Source of the DNA: JAQVSH01 sp964451605
Lineage (GTDB): Bacteria > Bacteroidota > Bacteroidia > Bacteroidales > UBA4181
Assembly: GCA_964451605.1 (NCBI GenBank)
Contig: CAYVJA010000003.1
Span: forward strand, 1 to 64,000
DNA: 64,000 bases
Direction of reading: 5' to 3'
The position numbers and the translations under genes were made by a program. The stretch's first letter is position 1; each line of letters begins with the position of its first letter. Below are positions 42,333 to 52,267 of this stretch, in pieces. A model generated the notes under the pieces. It was not told the DNA's origin, did not search any database, and worked only from the letters and a program-made list of their open reading frames with translations.

Positions 42333-44402
42333 TTACACTTCTGTCGAGCGGGTTACGGGTTTTGCTCTTTTCGATCCGGTACGGAGCGGAACCGCTATCA
42401 GCAGCCATGCAATGATAGCCAGCATCAGCAGACTGAGCGTTACGGGAGGTGCCTTAAAGAAGGTAAAGAGATCGTAGAGGAAGATGTTCCCTGCGGCGAA
42501 GATTGCAATGACCAGGCCCATAAGCGCCTCGCCAGCAATCAGCCCCGATGAGAGCAGAATACCCACATTTTCCATCCGAACTTTGGCCTCTTCGCCAAAA
42601 TTCCTCTTTCCGGCAGCCATATCGGCCAAACCTTTCACCAATCCGCCTAAAAAGATGGCAAAAGTGGTCTCGAGGGGGAGATACATCCCTACACAAATCA
42701 GCATAGGGCTTTTTACCTGCATCAGAATCAGCGCGGCGCCCATCAGCATACCGCCAATAATCAGCGGCCAGGCCATGGCTCCCTCAACAATCCCTTTCGA
42801 CATAATCGACATCAGGCTGGCTTGCGGTGCCGAAAGCTCTTTGCTGCCGAATCCGCCCTGGTAACCCTCTTTCAGCCCTTTGGCGATATCACCCTCGTTC
42901 AGGTAAACCAGCACGCCAAACATCACCGTAGAGGCAATCACCACACCTATCAGGTCGCCCAGCTGCATACGCCAGGGAGTTCCCCCCAGGATATGTCCCG
43001 CCTTAAGATCCTGCAACATTTCCCCGGCCACTGCGGCCGATACGCAAACAATGGCAGCTACCCCCAGGACCGTGGCCACACCTTCAATTCCCCGGGCGCC
43101 AAGGCCTACCATAATCAGGGCAGTAACCACCAGCGCAGTAAGGGTTAAGCCGCTGATAGGGTTATTGCTCGAACCCATAATCCCCACCAGATAGCCCGAT
43201 ACCGCTGCGAAAAAGAAAGCAAGCAGCGTAAGTACAACGGCAGCAGTAACTGCCGATATCACTGAGGTGCCAAAAATATACCAGGCAATAAAAAAGGTAA
43301 GCAGACCTACGCCAAACACACCGGCCATCACCCAGGTAAAGGGGAGATCCTTTTCGGTACGCTCCACCACCCTTTCCGATCCTGCAGTGGCCTTTTTTAC
43401 ATCATTAACCGAACGTCGAATTCCTTCGCTAAGACTCTTTCGCATTTTAAAGAGTGTGAGCGCGGCACTCACCAACATACCTCCGATAGCAATAGGCCGC
43501 ACCACAAATTTCCAAACAGAGTACGACTGTTGTGTCCAGGCCTTTTCCGCAGCTTCGGCAGCTCCGAGCGAGGGATCGGCGGCCATCATCGCCGCCTGCA
43601 TTGCCTCTATATTGAGCGAAGGCCCCCTAAAATAGAGAATCCTGGGCACTAAAAGGCCCCATGCCAGCACTCCGCCGCTAAAGTTGAGCGAAGCCAGCTT
43701 CGGACCGATAATATAGCCCACACCCATATAGGCAGGGCTGATACCGGGCGAACCCACCAGCATTCCCCCTTCGCCTGTGAAACCGGAACCGGCAATGGCC
43801 TTCTTCCCGAAGAGCACAAATTTCTCCCAATAGGTGGCAAAAAAGCGAAGTTCGCCCAATAGTTTAATCAGCGCGCCCAAACCCATAGCCACAAAGAGAT
43901 GTTTCGAACTCCCCTTGCTTTTTTGTCCCGCCTTATGAATCTCGGCGGCTGCTACCGATTCGGGGTAGGGAAGCTCCTTATCTTCTACCATCACCTTACG
44001 CAGAAGGGCAACAAACATAATGCCCAACACACCCCCTGCAATCAAAATCAACGTGGAGGTAACATAATTTCCCGGTGTGAAAAAGGGATTCCAGATGCCT
44101 GCAATAAAAAAGGCGGGGAGCGTGAAGATAGCCCCGGCTGCCACCGATTCGCCAATCGAGCCAATGGTACGGGCCATATTCTCCTCCAAAATGTTCCCCT
44201 TTAACAGCTTAATCACTGCCATTCCGATTACCGCGGCCGGATAGGTTGCAGCAATGGTCATACCTGCTTTTAAGCCCAGGTACGCATTGGCTGCTCCCAG
44301 TACTACCGCAAGTACCAGCCCTACCAGCACTGCTTTAAGGGTAAACTCCGGCCAATCTTTTCCGGATCCGGGGCTCTTTTTCAAAGGAGTAGTTTCTGCC
44401 AT
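42333..44402 (-). CDS. Oligopeptide transporter, OPT family
   Basis: The 689-residue protein has many membrane helices (about 14-16) and typical OPT segments, such as FTLKAVLVGLVLAVVLGAAN, NAYLGLKAGMTIAATYPAAV and GSSNNPISGLT. OPT proteins import small peptides or metal chelates by proton symport. It lies alone, divergent from the DUF3298 lipoprotein; upstream on the minus strand TACTTTTA (44430-44437) is a near match to the -7 element. Together with pepT it suggests use of external peptides. Confidence 0.93.
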   Translation of the reverse strand: MAETTPLKKSPGSGKDWPEFTLKAVLVGLVLAVVLGAANAYLGLKAGMTIAATYPAAVIGMAVIKLLKGNILEENMARTIGSIGESVAAGAIFTLPAFFIAGIWNPFFTPGNYVTSTLILIAGGVLGIMFVALLRKVMVEDKELPYPESVAAAEIHKAGQKSKGSSKHLFVAMGLGALIKLLGELRFFATYWEKFVLFGKKAIAGSGFTGEGGMLVGSPGISPAYMGVGYIIGPKLASLNFSGGVLAWGLLVPRILYFRGPSLNIEAMQAAMMAADPSLGAAEAAEKAWTQQSYSVWKFVVRPIAIGGMLVSAALTLFKMRKSLSEGIRRSVNDVKKATAGSERVVERTEKDLPFTWVMAGVFGVGLLTFFIAWYIFGTSVISAVTAAVVLTLLAFFFAAVSGYLVGIMGSSNNPISGLTLTALVVTALIMVGLGARGIEGVATVLGVAAIVCVSAAVAGEMLQDLKAGHILGGTPWRMQLGDLIGVVIASTVMFGVLVYLNEGDIAKGLKEGYQGGFGSKELSAPQASLMSIMSKGIVEGAMAWPLIIGGMLMGAALILMQVKSPMLICVGMYLPLETTFAIFLGGLVKGLADMAAGKRNFGEEAKVRMENVGILLSSGLIAGEALMGLVIAIFAAGNIFLYDLFTFFKAPPVTLSLLMLAIIAWLLIAVPLRTGSKRAKPVTRSTEV

Positions 44403-44447
44403 AATGAGAGAGTTTTAGCAATTTCCCGGTAAAAGTACATTTTTTTT

Positions 44448-44455
44448 TACCTTTG
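44448..44455 (+). promoter_or_regulatory. -7 promoter element (TACCTTTG) for the DUF3298 gene
   Basis: TACCTTTG matches TAnnTTTG, 26 bases before the ATG at 44482. Because it overlaps the GTG at 44455, that GTG is unlikely to be the start codon. Confidence 0.5.
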
Positions 44456-44481
44456 TGGCCGTCTCTAAATCCCTTTCCGAT

Positions 44482-45255
44482 ATGGCTATTTTTCGGCGGC
44501 TTCTTCTCTATTGTGCTGCAACCTGCATTTTCCTACAGGCCTGCGGGCCGGGGTATACCCCAATGGAGTTCGAAACGCTCACTTTGAAGCGAAACAGTTC
44601 GGAATTAGACGGCGATACCCTTGCATCGCTCTCTCTGCACTTCTCCCTGCCCGTAGTGAAGGGGGAGGTGCCCCTGCGCGACTCCTTGCTGGCTTTCTAC
44701 AAATCGTTCTATGCCGACTCTCTGACTCATCCCCTCGACATCTCGCTCGATTCTGTATCACGCGCTCTCATGACAGACTATATCTTCCTGAAGCAGAACG
44801 ATACCACCGAAACCTCCTATCGCTATTGGAGCTACACATTCGGAGGGCGCATAGTCTTCGAGAACCGAAAGGTGATTACCGCCGAAGCCTCGGTGGTCGC
44901 CGCCGAAGCGCTGATGCAGGCCACCGACCTCTACTCTTTGGCTGTTTTCAACAAAACCACCGGCCAACGCATCGACTACCGGCAATTGGTAGCAGACGAA
45001 GTTCAGCTGCTTGAGATTGCCGAACGGGCCTTCCGTTCCGAATACGGACTGGGTAAGAACGACCCTTTTTCGGATGCGGGCTTCTTTTTTCGTCAAAACC
45101 GCTTTTTCCTTCCCCGCAACTTCACCTTTGCCGAAAATTCCATTCTCTTCCTTTACAACCGTTTCGAGATTGCCCCGCGGGGCAGAGGACAGGTGGTTCT
45201 GAAACTCCCTATCGACAAAGTGAAGAAGTGTCTTAACCTGGACCTGGTTCGATAA
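44482..45255 (+). CDS. DUF3298 domain lipoprotein
   Basis: The 257-residue product (ATG 44482, MAIFRRLLLYC) has a lipoprotein signal with a Cys22 lipobox (FLQACG). The C-terminal half resembles DUF3298/RsiV-like domains: FNKTTGQRIDYRQLV, then FFRQNRFFLPRNFTFAENSI, FLYNRFEIAPRGRGQVVL. RsiV-type domains bind lysozyme in Bacillus, but that role is not shown here. A longer reading from GTG 44455 spoils the signal peptide and overlaps the promoter element. It lies 64 bases before ettA. Confidence 0.87.
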   Translation: MAIFRRLLLYCAATCIFLQACGPGYTPMEFETLTLKRNSSELDGDTLASLSLHFSLPVVKGEVPLRDSLLAFYKSFYADSLTHPLDISLDSVSRALMTDYIFLKQNDTTETSYRYWSYTFGGRIVFENRKVITAEASVVAAEALMQATDLYSLAVFNKTTGQRIDYRQLVADEVQLLEIAERAFRSEYGLGKNDPFSDAGFFFRQNRFFLPRNFTFAENSILFLYNRFEIAPRGRGQVVLKLPIDKVKKCLNLDLVR

Positions 45256-45319
45256 TGCCGGGCATTGCCCCCTCTTAATCACCCTCCCCTTTCTCTTTTC
45301 CCTCTCTCAAATCCGAACA

Positions 45320-47053
<1,734 letters not shown>

Positions 47054-47062
47054 TTATCTGTC

Positions 47063-48427
47063 ATGGCTATTCAGAAACCCTCCATACCCAAAGGGACCCG
47101 CGACTTTTCGCCGGTCGAGATGGAACGACGCAATTATATTTTCAACACCATCCGCTCGGTTTTTGCCCTTCACGGCTACCAGCAGATTGAAACTCCTTCC
47201 ATGGAGAACCTCTCCACCCTTCTGGGAAAATATGGCGAAGAGGGCGACAAACTGCTCTTCCGGATTCTTAATTCGGGCGATTTTCTCTCGAAAACAGACC
47301 GTTCGATGCTGCTTGAGGGGGCCTCTCCCCAACTCTCCGCACTGCTTTGTGAAAAGGGACTTCGGTACGATCTGACGGTCCCCTTTGCCCGCTATGTGGT
47401 GCAGAATCAGGCCGACATTGTTTTCCCCTTTAAGCGTTACCAGATTCAACCGGTATGGCGGGCCGACCGCCCTCAGAAAGGTCGCTACCGTGAATTTTTC
47501 CAGTGCGATGCCGACGTGGTGGGAAGCGACTCCCTTCTGAACGAACTGGAACTGATGCAGATCATAGACCGGGTTTTTCATCTCCTCAAGATAGCCGTTG
47601 TGGTAAAAATCAACAATCGAAAAGTGCTGGCCGGTATTGCTGAATACATCGGGCAGCCAGATAAGGTAACCGATATTACCGTAGCGATTGATAAAATGGA
47701 TAAAATCGGGCTCGAAAAGGTTCGTGAGGAGCTCCTGGAGAAATCCATCCCGGCCTCAGCCATTGAAGCCCTTGAACCGGTACTCACCCTCTCCGGCAAC
47801 AATCGTGAAAAGCTGGCAACCCTTTCCAAACTCTTCGAGGGGCAACCCACCGGAACCAAAGGGGTTGAAGAGCTTACCGAACTTTTAGATCTGGCCGAAG
47901 CAGCACATCTAGAGGTTTCGTACGAACTCGATCTCACCCTTGCCAGAGGCTTAAACTATTACACCGGTGCCATCTTCGAAGTGAAGGCCCTTGATGTCCA
48001 GATTGGGAGCATAAGCGGTGGCGGCCGTTACGACAACCTGACCGGTATCTTTGGTTTGCCGGGGCTCTCAGGGGTTGGAATCTCTTTTGGTGCCGATCGT
48101 ATATACGACGTTCTCATGCAGACCAATGGTTTTCCCCCATCGGTTGCCGAATCACCCCGCCTTCTTTTCCTGAACTTTGGCGGCTCCGACGTTGCCTTAA
48201 GCCTTCAGTACCTGCGATGGGTGCGCGAAGCCGGCATTCGTGCCGAAATATACCCCGACCCCGTTAAAATCAAAAAGCAGATGGCCTATGCCAATGCCCG
48301 CAACATAGCCTATGTAGCCATACAAGGCGAAGAGGAGATTGAAAAAGGGGTAATCTCGGTGAAAAACATGACCACAGGCGAACAAAAACAAATTCTCCCG
48401 CGAGAGCTGGGAGAATTCATCAGTTAA
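47063..48427 (+). CDS. hisS: Histidine--tRNA ligase
   Basis: This class II synthetase charges tRNA-His. The 454-residue product starts PKGTRDFSPVEMERRNYIF and has the family motifs LTVPFARYVVQN, RPQKGRYREFFQCDAD, LARGLNYYTGAIFEV and the terminal anticodon-binding domain. Length fits the Bacteroidota form. It lies nine bases after ettA and faces the Spy-like gene across a dispersed repeat. Confidence 0.97.
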   Translation: MAIQKPSIPKGTRDFSPVEMERRNYIFNTIRSVFALHGYQQIETPSMENLSTLLGKYGEEGDKLLFRILNSGDFLSKTDRSMLLEGASPQLSALLCEKGLRYDLTVPFARYVVQNQADIVFPFKRYQIQPVWRADRPQKGRYREFFQCDADVVGSDSLLNELELMQIIDRVFHLLKIAVVVKINNRKVLAGIAEYIGQPDKVTDITVAIDKMDKIGLEKVREELLEKSIPASAIEALEPVLTLSGNNREKLATLSKLFEGQPTGTKGVEELTELLDLAEAAHLEVSYELDLTLARGLNYYTGAIFEVKALDVQIGSISGGGRYDNLTGIFGLPGLSGVGISFGADRIYDVLMQTNGFPPSVAESPRLLFLNFGGSDVALSLQYLRWVREAGIRAEIYPDPVKIKKQMAYANARNIAYVAIQGEEEIEKGVISVKNMTTGEQKQILPRELGEFIS

Positions 48428-48440
48428 CTACTATCCATTT

Positions 48441-48475
48441 GCGCGCCAGCGCAGCATTAGAGCACTAGAGCATTA
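48441..48475. repeat. GCGC/AGAGCA dispersed repeat, copy 3
   Basis: GCGCGCCAGCGCAGCAT is followed by TAGAGCAC, TAGAGCAT and TAA. It fills the convergent junction between hisS and the Spy-like gene and contains the latter's stop codon (48473-48475, minus strand). Confidence 0.75.
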
Positions 48476-49054
48476 ATCTTCCCCGCCTCTGTCTCCTCTC
48501 ATATCCCTAAGGATCAGGTGCCTGAATTGAACTTCGGCCTTGTAGAGAGCCAGGATTTTCTTGGGAGGAAGAAAAGTGGAGAGGGTACGTTGGAATTTCT
48601 CCTGTAGACCGGCGTCTTCTCGCACAATTTGCATATAGCGGAAAAGGTCTTTGTTGGGATCGGTGCTTTTCTCGGCTCGCATCAGAATCTCTTGTTTCTC
48701 GAACTCCAGACGGTTGCGGTGAAAGCTGTACATATTGTACTCGGGCCAGAAGCGGGTAGCTTCCTGAGGGGTCAGGTTCATCTTTTCGGTGAAGAAGGCA
48801 ATGCGTCGCGTCTCCATGTATTTTTGGAACGCCTCGCGATCCTTGTCTTGCATTCGGTTACCGGGCTGGCGTTCGCCTCGGCCTCTCTGATCCCACTCAT
48901 TCCGGGTTTTATCACCTTCGGAGGGAGCCGGTCCCGGCTGCCAGTTGCCCGGGTTGAAGGGTTGGGTAGGCATGCCTGTAGGGCCGGAAAACTGGGCAAA
49001 GACTATATGGCTGAGAGCAAGAAGCAAAGAAAGAGTAAGAAGAGCTTTTTTCAT
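48473..49054 (-). CDS. Spy/CpxP-like periplasmic protein
   Basis: The 193-residue product has a signal peptide (about 1-20, ending VFA), a Pro/Gly/Gln-rich region, and a charged helical part (from about 70) with TEKMNLTPQEATRFWPEYN, similar to the LTxxQ motif of Spy/CpxP-type proteins. In enterics these are periplasmic chaperones or stress sensors. It is the last gene after an ECF sigma factor and a putative anti-sigma protein (17 bases upstream), a common Bacteroidota arrangement, so it may be part of that sigma factor's response. Confidence 0.75.
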   Translation of the reverse strand: MKKALLTLSLLLALSHIVFAQFSGPTGMPTQPFNPGNWQPGPAPSEGDKTRNEWDQRGRGERQPGNRMQDKDREAFQKYMETRRIAFFTEKMNLTPQEATRFWPEYNMYSFHRNRLEFEKQEILMRAEKSTDPNKDLFRYMQIVREDAGLQEKFQRTLSTFLPPKKILALYKAEVQFRHLILRDMRGDRGGED

Positions 49055-49071
49055 ATGCAGAGAAAGAACAA

Positions 49072-49509
49072 TTAATAGAGAAGCCCTACATCGGACGACG
49101 CAACCGTGAGAATATCCAGGTCGCTAACTCTCTCGGCAATGTAGAGGAGCTGTTCGTCGGTGTACGACTCCATCTCTTCCGGGGTGGCCGAGGGATCTTC
49201 CCACACTTCGGTTTCCCAGGTTTCCAGTGAAAGATCGGAAACATAATTATAGGAAGCCGATTCAGAGAGGGTGGCAACTTCGGGATTATTCTTTTCGGAG
49301 GGTCCGAAAGCATCCTTTTGAATGAAGAAATAAATCCCGGCCAGTGCAGCAGCGGCAGCCAGATAGGGCAAAACTACCCTGCGGAACGCAACTACACGGG
49401 CTGCAGGCCTTTTGGCCGGCTCAACCCGCATCATAATGCGCTCTTCCAGAGATTCGAAGTACCCCTTGGGGGTTTCGAACGGATCTTTTATGTGCGAAAT
49501 ATCAATCAT
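49072..49509 (-). CDS. Putative anti-sigma factor-like membrane protein
   Basis: The 145-residue product has a short N-terminal cytoplasmic part with KDPFETPKGYFESLEERIM, one membrane helix (about 48-63, LPYLAAAAALAGIYFF), and an acidic outer part. This layout and its place directly after an ECF sigma gene suggest an anti-sigma protein that holds the sigma factor at the membrane. No zinc-binding anti-sigma motif is visible, so this is inferred from context. It lies 30 bases after the sigma gene. Confidence 0.65.
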   Translation of the reverse strand: MIDISHIKDPFETPKGYFESLEERIMMRVEPAKRPAARVVAFRRVVLPYLAAAAALAGIYFFIQKDAFGPSEKNNPEVATLSESASYNYVSDLSLETWETEVWEDPSATPEEMESYTDEQLLYIAERVSDLDILTVASSDVGLLY

Positions 49510-49539
49510 ACCCTGTAGACGAATATGGAAACCAAAGGT

Positions 49540-50088
49540 TTAAAGATTGCGAATATATTTTTCTATTTTTTTTGCCGCGAAATGGTAGGAGGCCTTCAGA
49601 GCGCCCACTGAGGTATCCAGCAGCGAAGACATCTCCTCGTAACGGATATCTTCGAAATAGCGCATAGTAAAAACCAGACGCTGTTTTTCGGGGAGCGAGA
49701 GAATGGCCTTCTGAAAGGCCTCCTGCAACTCATCGCCATGGAACCAGGGATCCGATTTCATGCGCGAAATCATCTCATCCTGAGCCTCCTCATTACTAAT
49801 GCGCAATTCGTGCTTTTTCTTCTCCAGAAACGAGAGCGCCTCATTGGTGGCAATCCGGTACATCCAGGTAGAGAGCTTCGACTCCCCGCGGAAACCTTCC
49901 AGTCCCTTCCAGATTTTTATAAAGGTGTTCTGAACTACATCGTCGGCATCCTCATGTACAAGGACAATTCTTCGGATATGCCTATAAAGCCGCTCCTGGT
50001 TCTCGCGCACAAGAACCCTGAAGGCCTCTTCCCGGGTTTTGGGATGTTTGAGCCGTTCAATCAGATCATGTTCGCTAAGGGTTGTCAC
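49540..50088 (-). CDS. ECF-type RNA polymerase sigma factor
   Basis: The 182-residue product has sigma region 2 (DADDVVQNTFIKIWKGLEGF, then SKLSTWMYRIATNEALSFL) and region 4 (LPEKQRLVFTMRYFEDIRYEEMSSLLDTSVGALKASYHFA). It should direct a set of stress or envelope genes. Its start overlaps the stop of the M23 peptidase gene by four bases, which couples their translation, and the anti-sigma-like and Spy-like genes follow. Confidence 0.95.
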   Translation of the reverse strand: MTTLSEHDLIERLKHPKTREEAFRVLVRENQERLYRHIRRIVLVHEDADDVVQNTFIKIWKGLEGFRGESKLSTWMYRIATNEALSFLEKKKHELRISNEEAQDEMISRMKSDPWFHGDELQEAFQKAILSLPEKQRLVFTMRYFEDIRYEEMSSLLDTSVGALKASYHFAAKKIEKYIRNL

Positions 50089-51362
50089 GGCGAAGAGATC
50101 AGTGAAGGGGTTGAAAGAGGACGTTTGCTCTCCAGCTCGGCACGCAGAACACGTACGGTACTGTCGAAGGAAACGCGATAGCTCTCCTTAATCGGTTCGA
50201 CCGGAGGCGATTTTATCTTGAGAGGGTTAGTCGGTGAACCATTCTGCCACACCCGAAAGTCGAGATGGGGACCGGTCGACAAACCCGTAGAACCCACGTA
50301 GCCAATTACATCGCCCTGCCTCACACGACTGCCCACCTTTAATCCTTTGGCATAGCCCGAGAGATGCAGATAAGCGGTTGTATAGACACTATTGTGGCGA
50401 ATTTTCACCGTATTGCCGCCACCTCCCTGGTAGCTTCGCGCAATTACTGTGCCGTCGCCGATACTCATCACCGGGGTTCCCCTGGGAGCCGCGTAATCTA
50501 CACCCGTGTGTGCCCTCACCACCTTCAGTACCGGGTGGCGCCGGGCATACGAAAAGCCCGAGCTGATCCGGCTAAAACTCAGGGGCGCCTTCAGGAACTC
50601 TTTCCGGAGGCTCTGGCCCTTCTCGTTCCAGAACGAACCCACACTGTCCTGCACATAATAGTAGGCATCAAAAACAGAGTCGTTCGAAGTGAAGCGGGCC
50701 GACCATATCTGGCCAATCCCGATAAATGTGGTATCTACATACAGTTCATCATAAATGGCAGAGAAGCGGTCGCCCTTCTGTAATCCGAAAAAATCGACAG
50801 TCCAGGCGTAGATATTCGACAGTTCAAGCCCCAGGAGTGGGCTCAACTGTTTGTCCTTCATTGCATTCCAAAGAGAAGTGGAGATTTCGGCCTCAGCGTA
50901 TCTTCGCTGTGTCGTAACCGGTTTTTCACCCTTTGTAACTACCACCGGTTGAGTAAGATCGAAGCGGTAATACTCGGTGGCCGAGTGTTCGTAGACAACC
51001 GAAGCCAGAGAATCGGGTGCATGCAGCGGATAAAAAGCCTTGTACAAATTGCCCGCCCGTACCTTTCGCAGATCGAACACCTCTTTCGAGGCCTCCTGAA
51101 GCTGTCCGATGTGACCGGGAAGGGCTCCCAACTGCTTAAAGAGCTCACCAAAGACCTGATTCCTGGGCACCGATCCCACAACAATCCGAAAAGAATCAAC
51201 GGCAAGTCCATATTCGCGGAGTACCTCCGGCTCCGGCTCGGACGGAGGTGTTGCCGGCTCTTCGTTGATTCCGGAGTCAGAGAACAGCCCGTAAAGCATC
51301 CAAAGCAGCACCGCACACAGCACTGAAACAATCGCTATAATCCCCCTTTTCTTTCCCGTCAT
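50085..51362 (-). CDS. M23-family peptidase (LytM-like), membrane-anchored
   Basis: The 425-residue product has an N-terminal membrane helix (about 8-27), a long middle part, and a C-terminal M23 domain. Zinc residues are His285 and Asp289 (HTGVDYAAPRGTPV) and, at the second site, GPHLDFRVW (His366; Asp368 where most M23 enzymes have His). It probably trims peptidoglycan cross-links or regulates such an enzyme. It is followed by the ECF sigma gene with a 4-bp overlap, so envelope growth and the stress sigma may be linked. Confidence 0.9.
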   Translation of the reverse strand: MTGKKRGIIAIVSVLCAVLLWMLYGLFSDSGINEEPATPPSEPEPEVLREYGLAVDSFRIVVGSVPRNQVFGELFKQLGALPGHIGQLQEASKEVFDLRKVRAGNLYKAFYPLHAPDSLASVVYEHSATEYYRFDLTQPVVVTKGEKPVTTQRRYAEAEISTSLWNAMKDKQLSPLLGLELSNIYAWTVDFFGLQKGDRFSAIYDELYVDTTFIGIGQIWSARFTSNDSVFDAYYYVQDSVGSFWNEKGQSLRKEFLKAPLSFSRISSGFSYARRHPVLKVVRAHTGVDYAAPRGTPVMSIGDGTVIARSYQGGGGNTVKIRHNSVYTTAYLHLSGYAKGLKVGSRVRQGDVIGYVGSTGLSTGPHLDFRVWQNGSPTNPLKIKSPPVEPIKESYRVSFDSTVRVLRAELESKRPLSTPSLISSP

Positions 51363-51391
51363 TCTCTTGCGCTTTATGGAATGAGGTAAAA

Positions 51392-52255
51392 TTAACTCTT
51401 AATCCGGTCGAAACCTTCACCGAAAACCCCCATCACACTATTCATGGAGAGAAAGGCGTTGGGATCCTCCTCTTTCACGATCCTGAGCACATGCGACGAC
51501 TCGTTTTTCCGTGTCATCACCAGGAGAACCATCGACTCTTTTTTGGAGTACCAACCCTGTCCATGCAGGAGCGTTACACCTCTTCCCACTTCAGACGAAA
51601 TCCGGCGGGCAATTTCCTCGTGTTTGGCTGAGAAGATCCAGATCTGAAAGGACTGCTGATTACCTGTGAGCACCAAATCTATCACATACGAGGAAATCAC
51701 CATGTAACAGTAGCCGTAGATCACCTTTTCGATAGATTGAAATATCAGATACGATGAGGTAATCACCAGCACATCCACATACATGATAATGCGGCCCGGG
51801 CTGATATTTCGCGACCGGGCAATCACCATGGCTACAATATCGGTTCCTCCGCTGCTGCCGTTTTGGGTGAAGAGCATACCCACTCCCAGCCCTCCGAGGA
51901 TACCCCCGATTACGGTGGCCATAAAAGTGTCGGAAACCAAAGGCTCCGTTATAATCCGCTGAAACAGAATGAGCATTACCGAGAGGGAGGCCACGCCATA
52001 CACGGAACGGAGTGCAAAAGCCTTACTTACCTTCAGACTAGCCAGGTAGAAGAGGCCCAGATTCAGCAAAATCAAAGAGTAGCCAACCGGGATATCCGTA
52101 GCGAAGAAAATCAGGGTGGCTACGCCGCTGGCTCCGCCACCGGTGACATCGCTGGGAATCAAAAAGCCGGCCCATGCAATGGCAAGAATCATCAGCCCCA
52201 GCGTACTGATAAGATACGATCGGATAGAATCCCACAAGGTGCCCGGTCGTTTCAT
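51392..52255 (-). CDS. YitT-family membrane protein (DUF161/DUF2179)
   Basis: The 287-residue protein has about five to six membrane helices (for example LGLMILAIAWAGFLIPSDV, GVASLSVMLILFQRI) with the conserved GGLGVGMLFTQNGSSGGTDI, and a cytoplasmic DUF2179 domain at the end (FQIWIFSAKHEEIARRIS...). The family is widespread and its function is not established. It lies 12 bases after leuS and 29 before the M23 gene, so it probably belongs to the same transcript. Confidence 0.9.
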   Translation of the reverse strand: MKRPGTLWDSIRSYLISTLGLMILAIAWAGFLIPSDVTGGGASGVATLIFFATDIPVGYSLILLNLGLFYLASLKVSKAFALRSVYGVASLSVMLILFQRIITEPLVSDTFMATVIGGILGGLGVGMLFTQNGSSGGTDIVAMVIARSRNISPGRIIMYVDVLVITSSYLIFQSIEKVIYGYCYMVISSYVIDLVLTGNQQSFQIWIFSAKHEEIARRISSEVGRGVTLLHGQGWYSKKESMVLLVMTRKNESSHVLRIVKEEDPNAFLSMNSVMGVFGEGFDRIKS

Positions 52256-52267
52256 GTTAAAGCCCTT

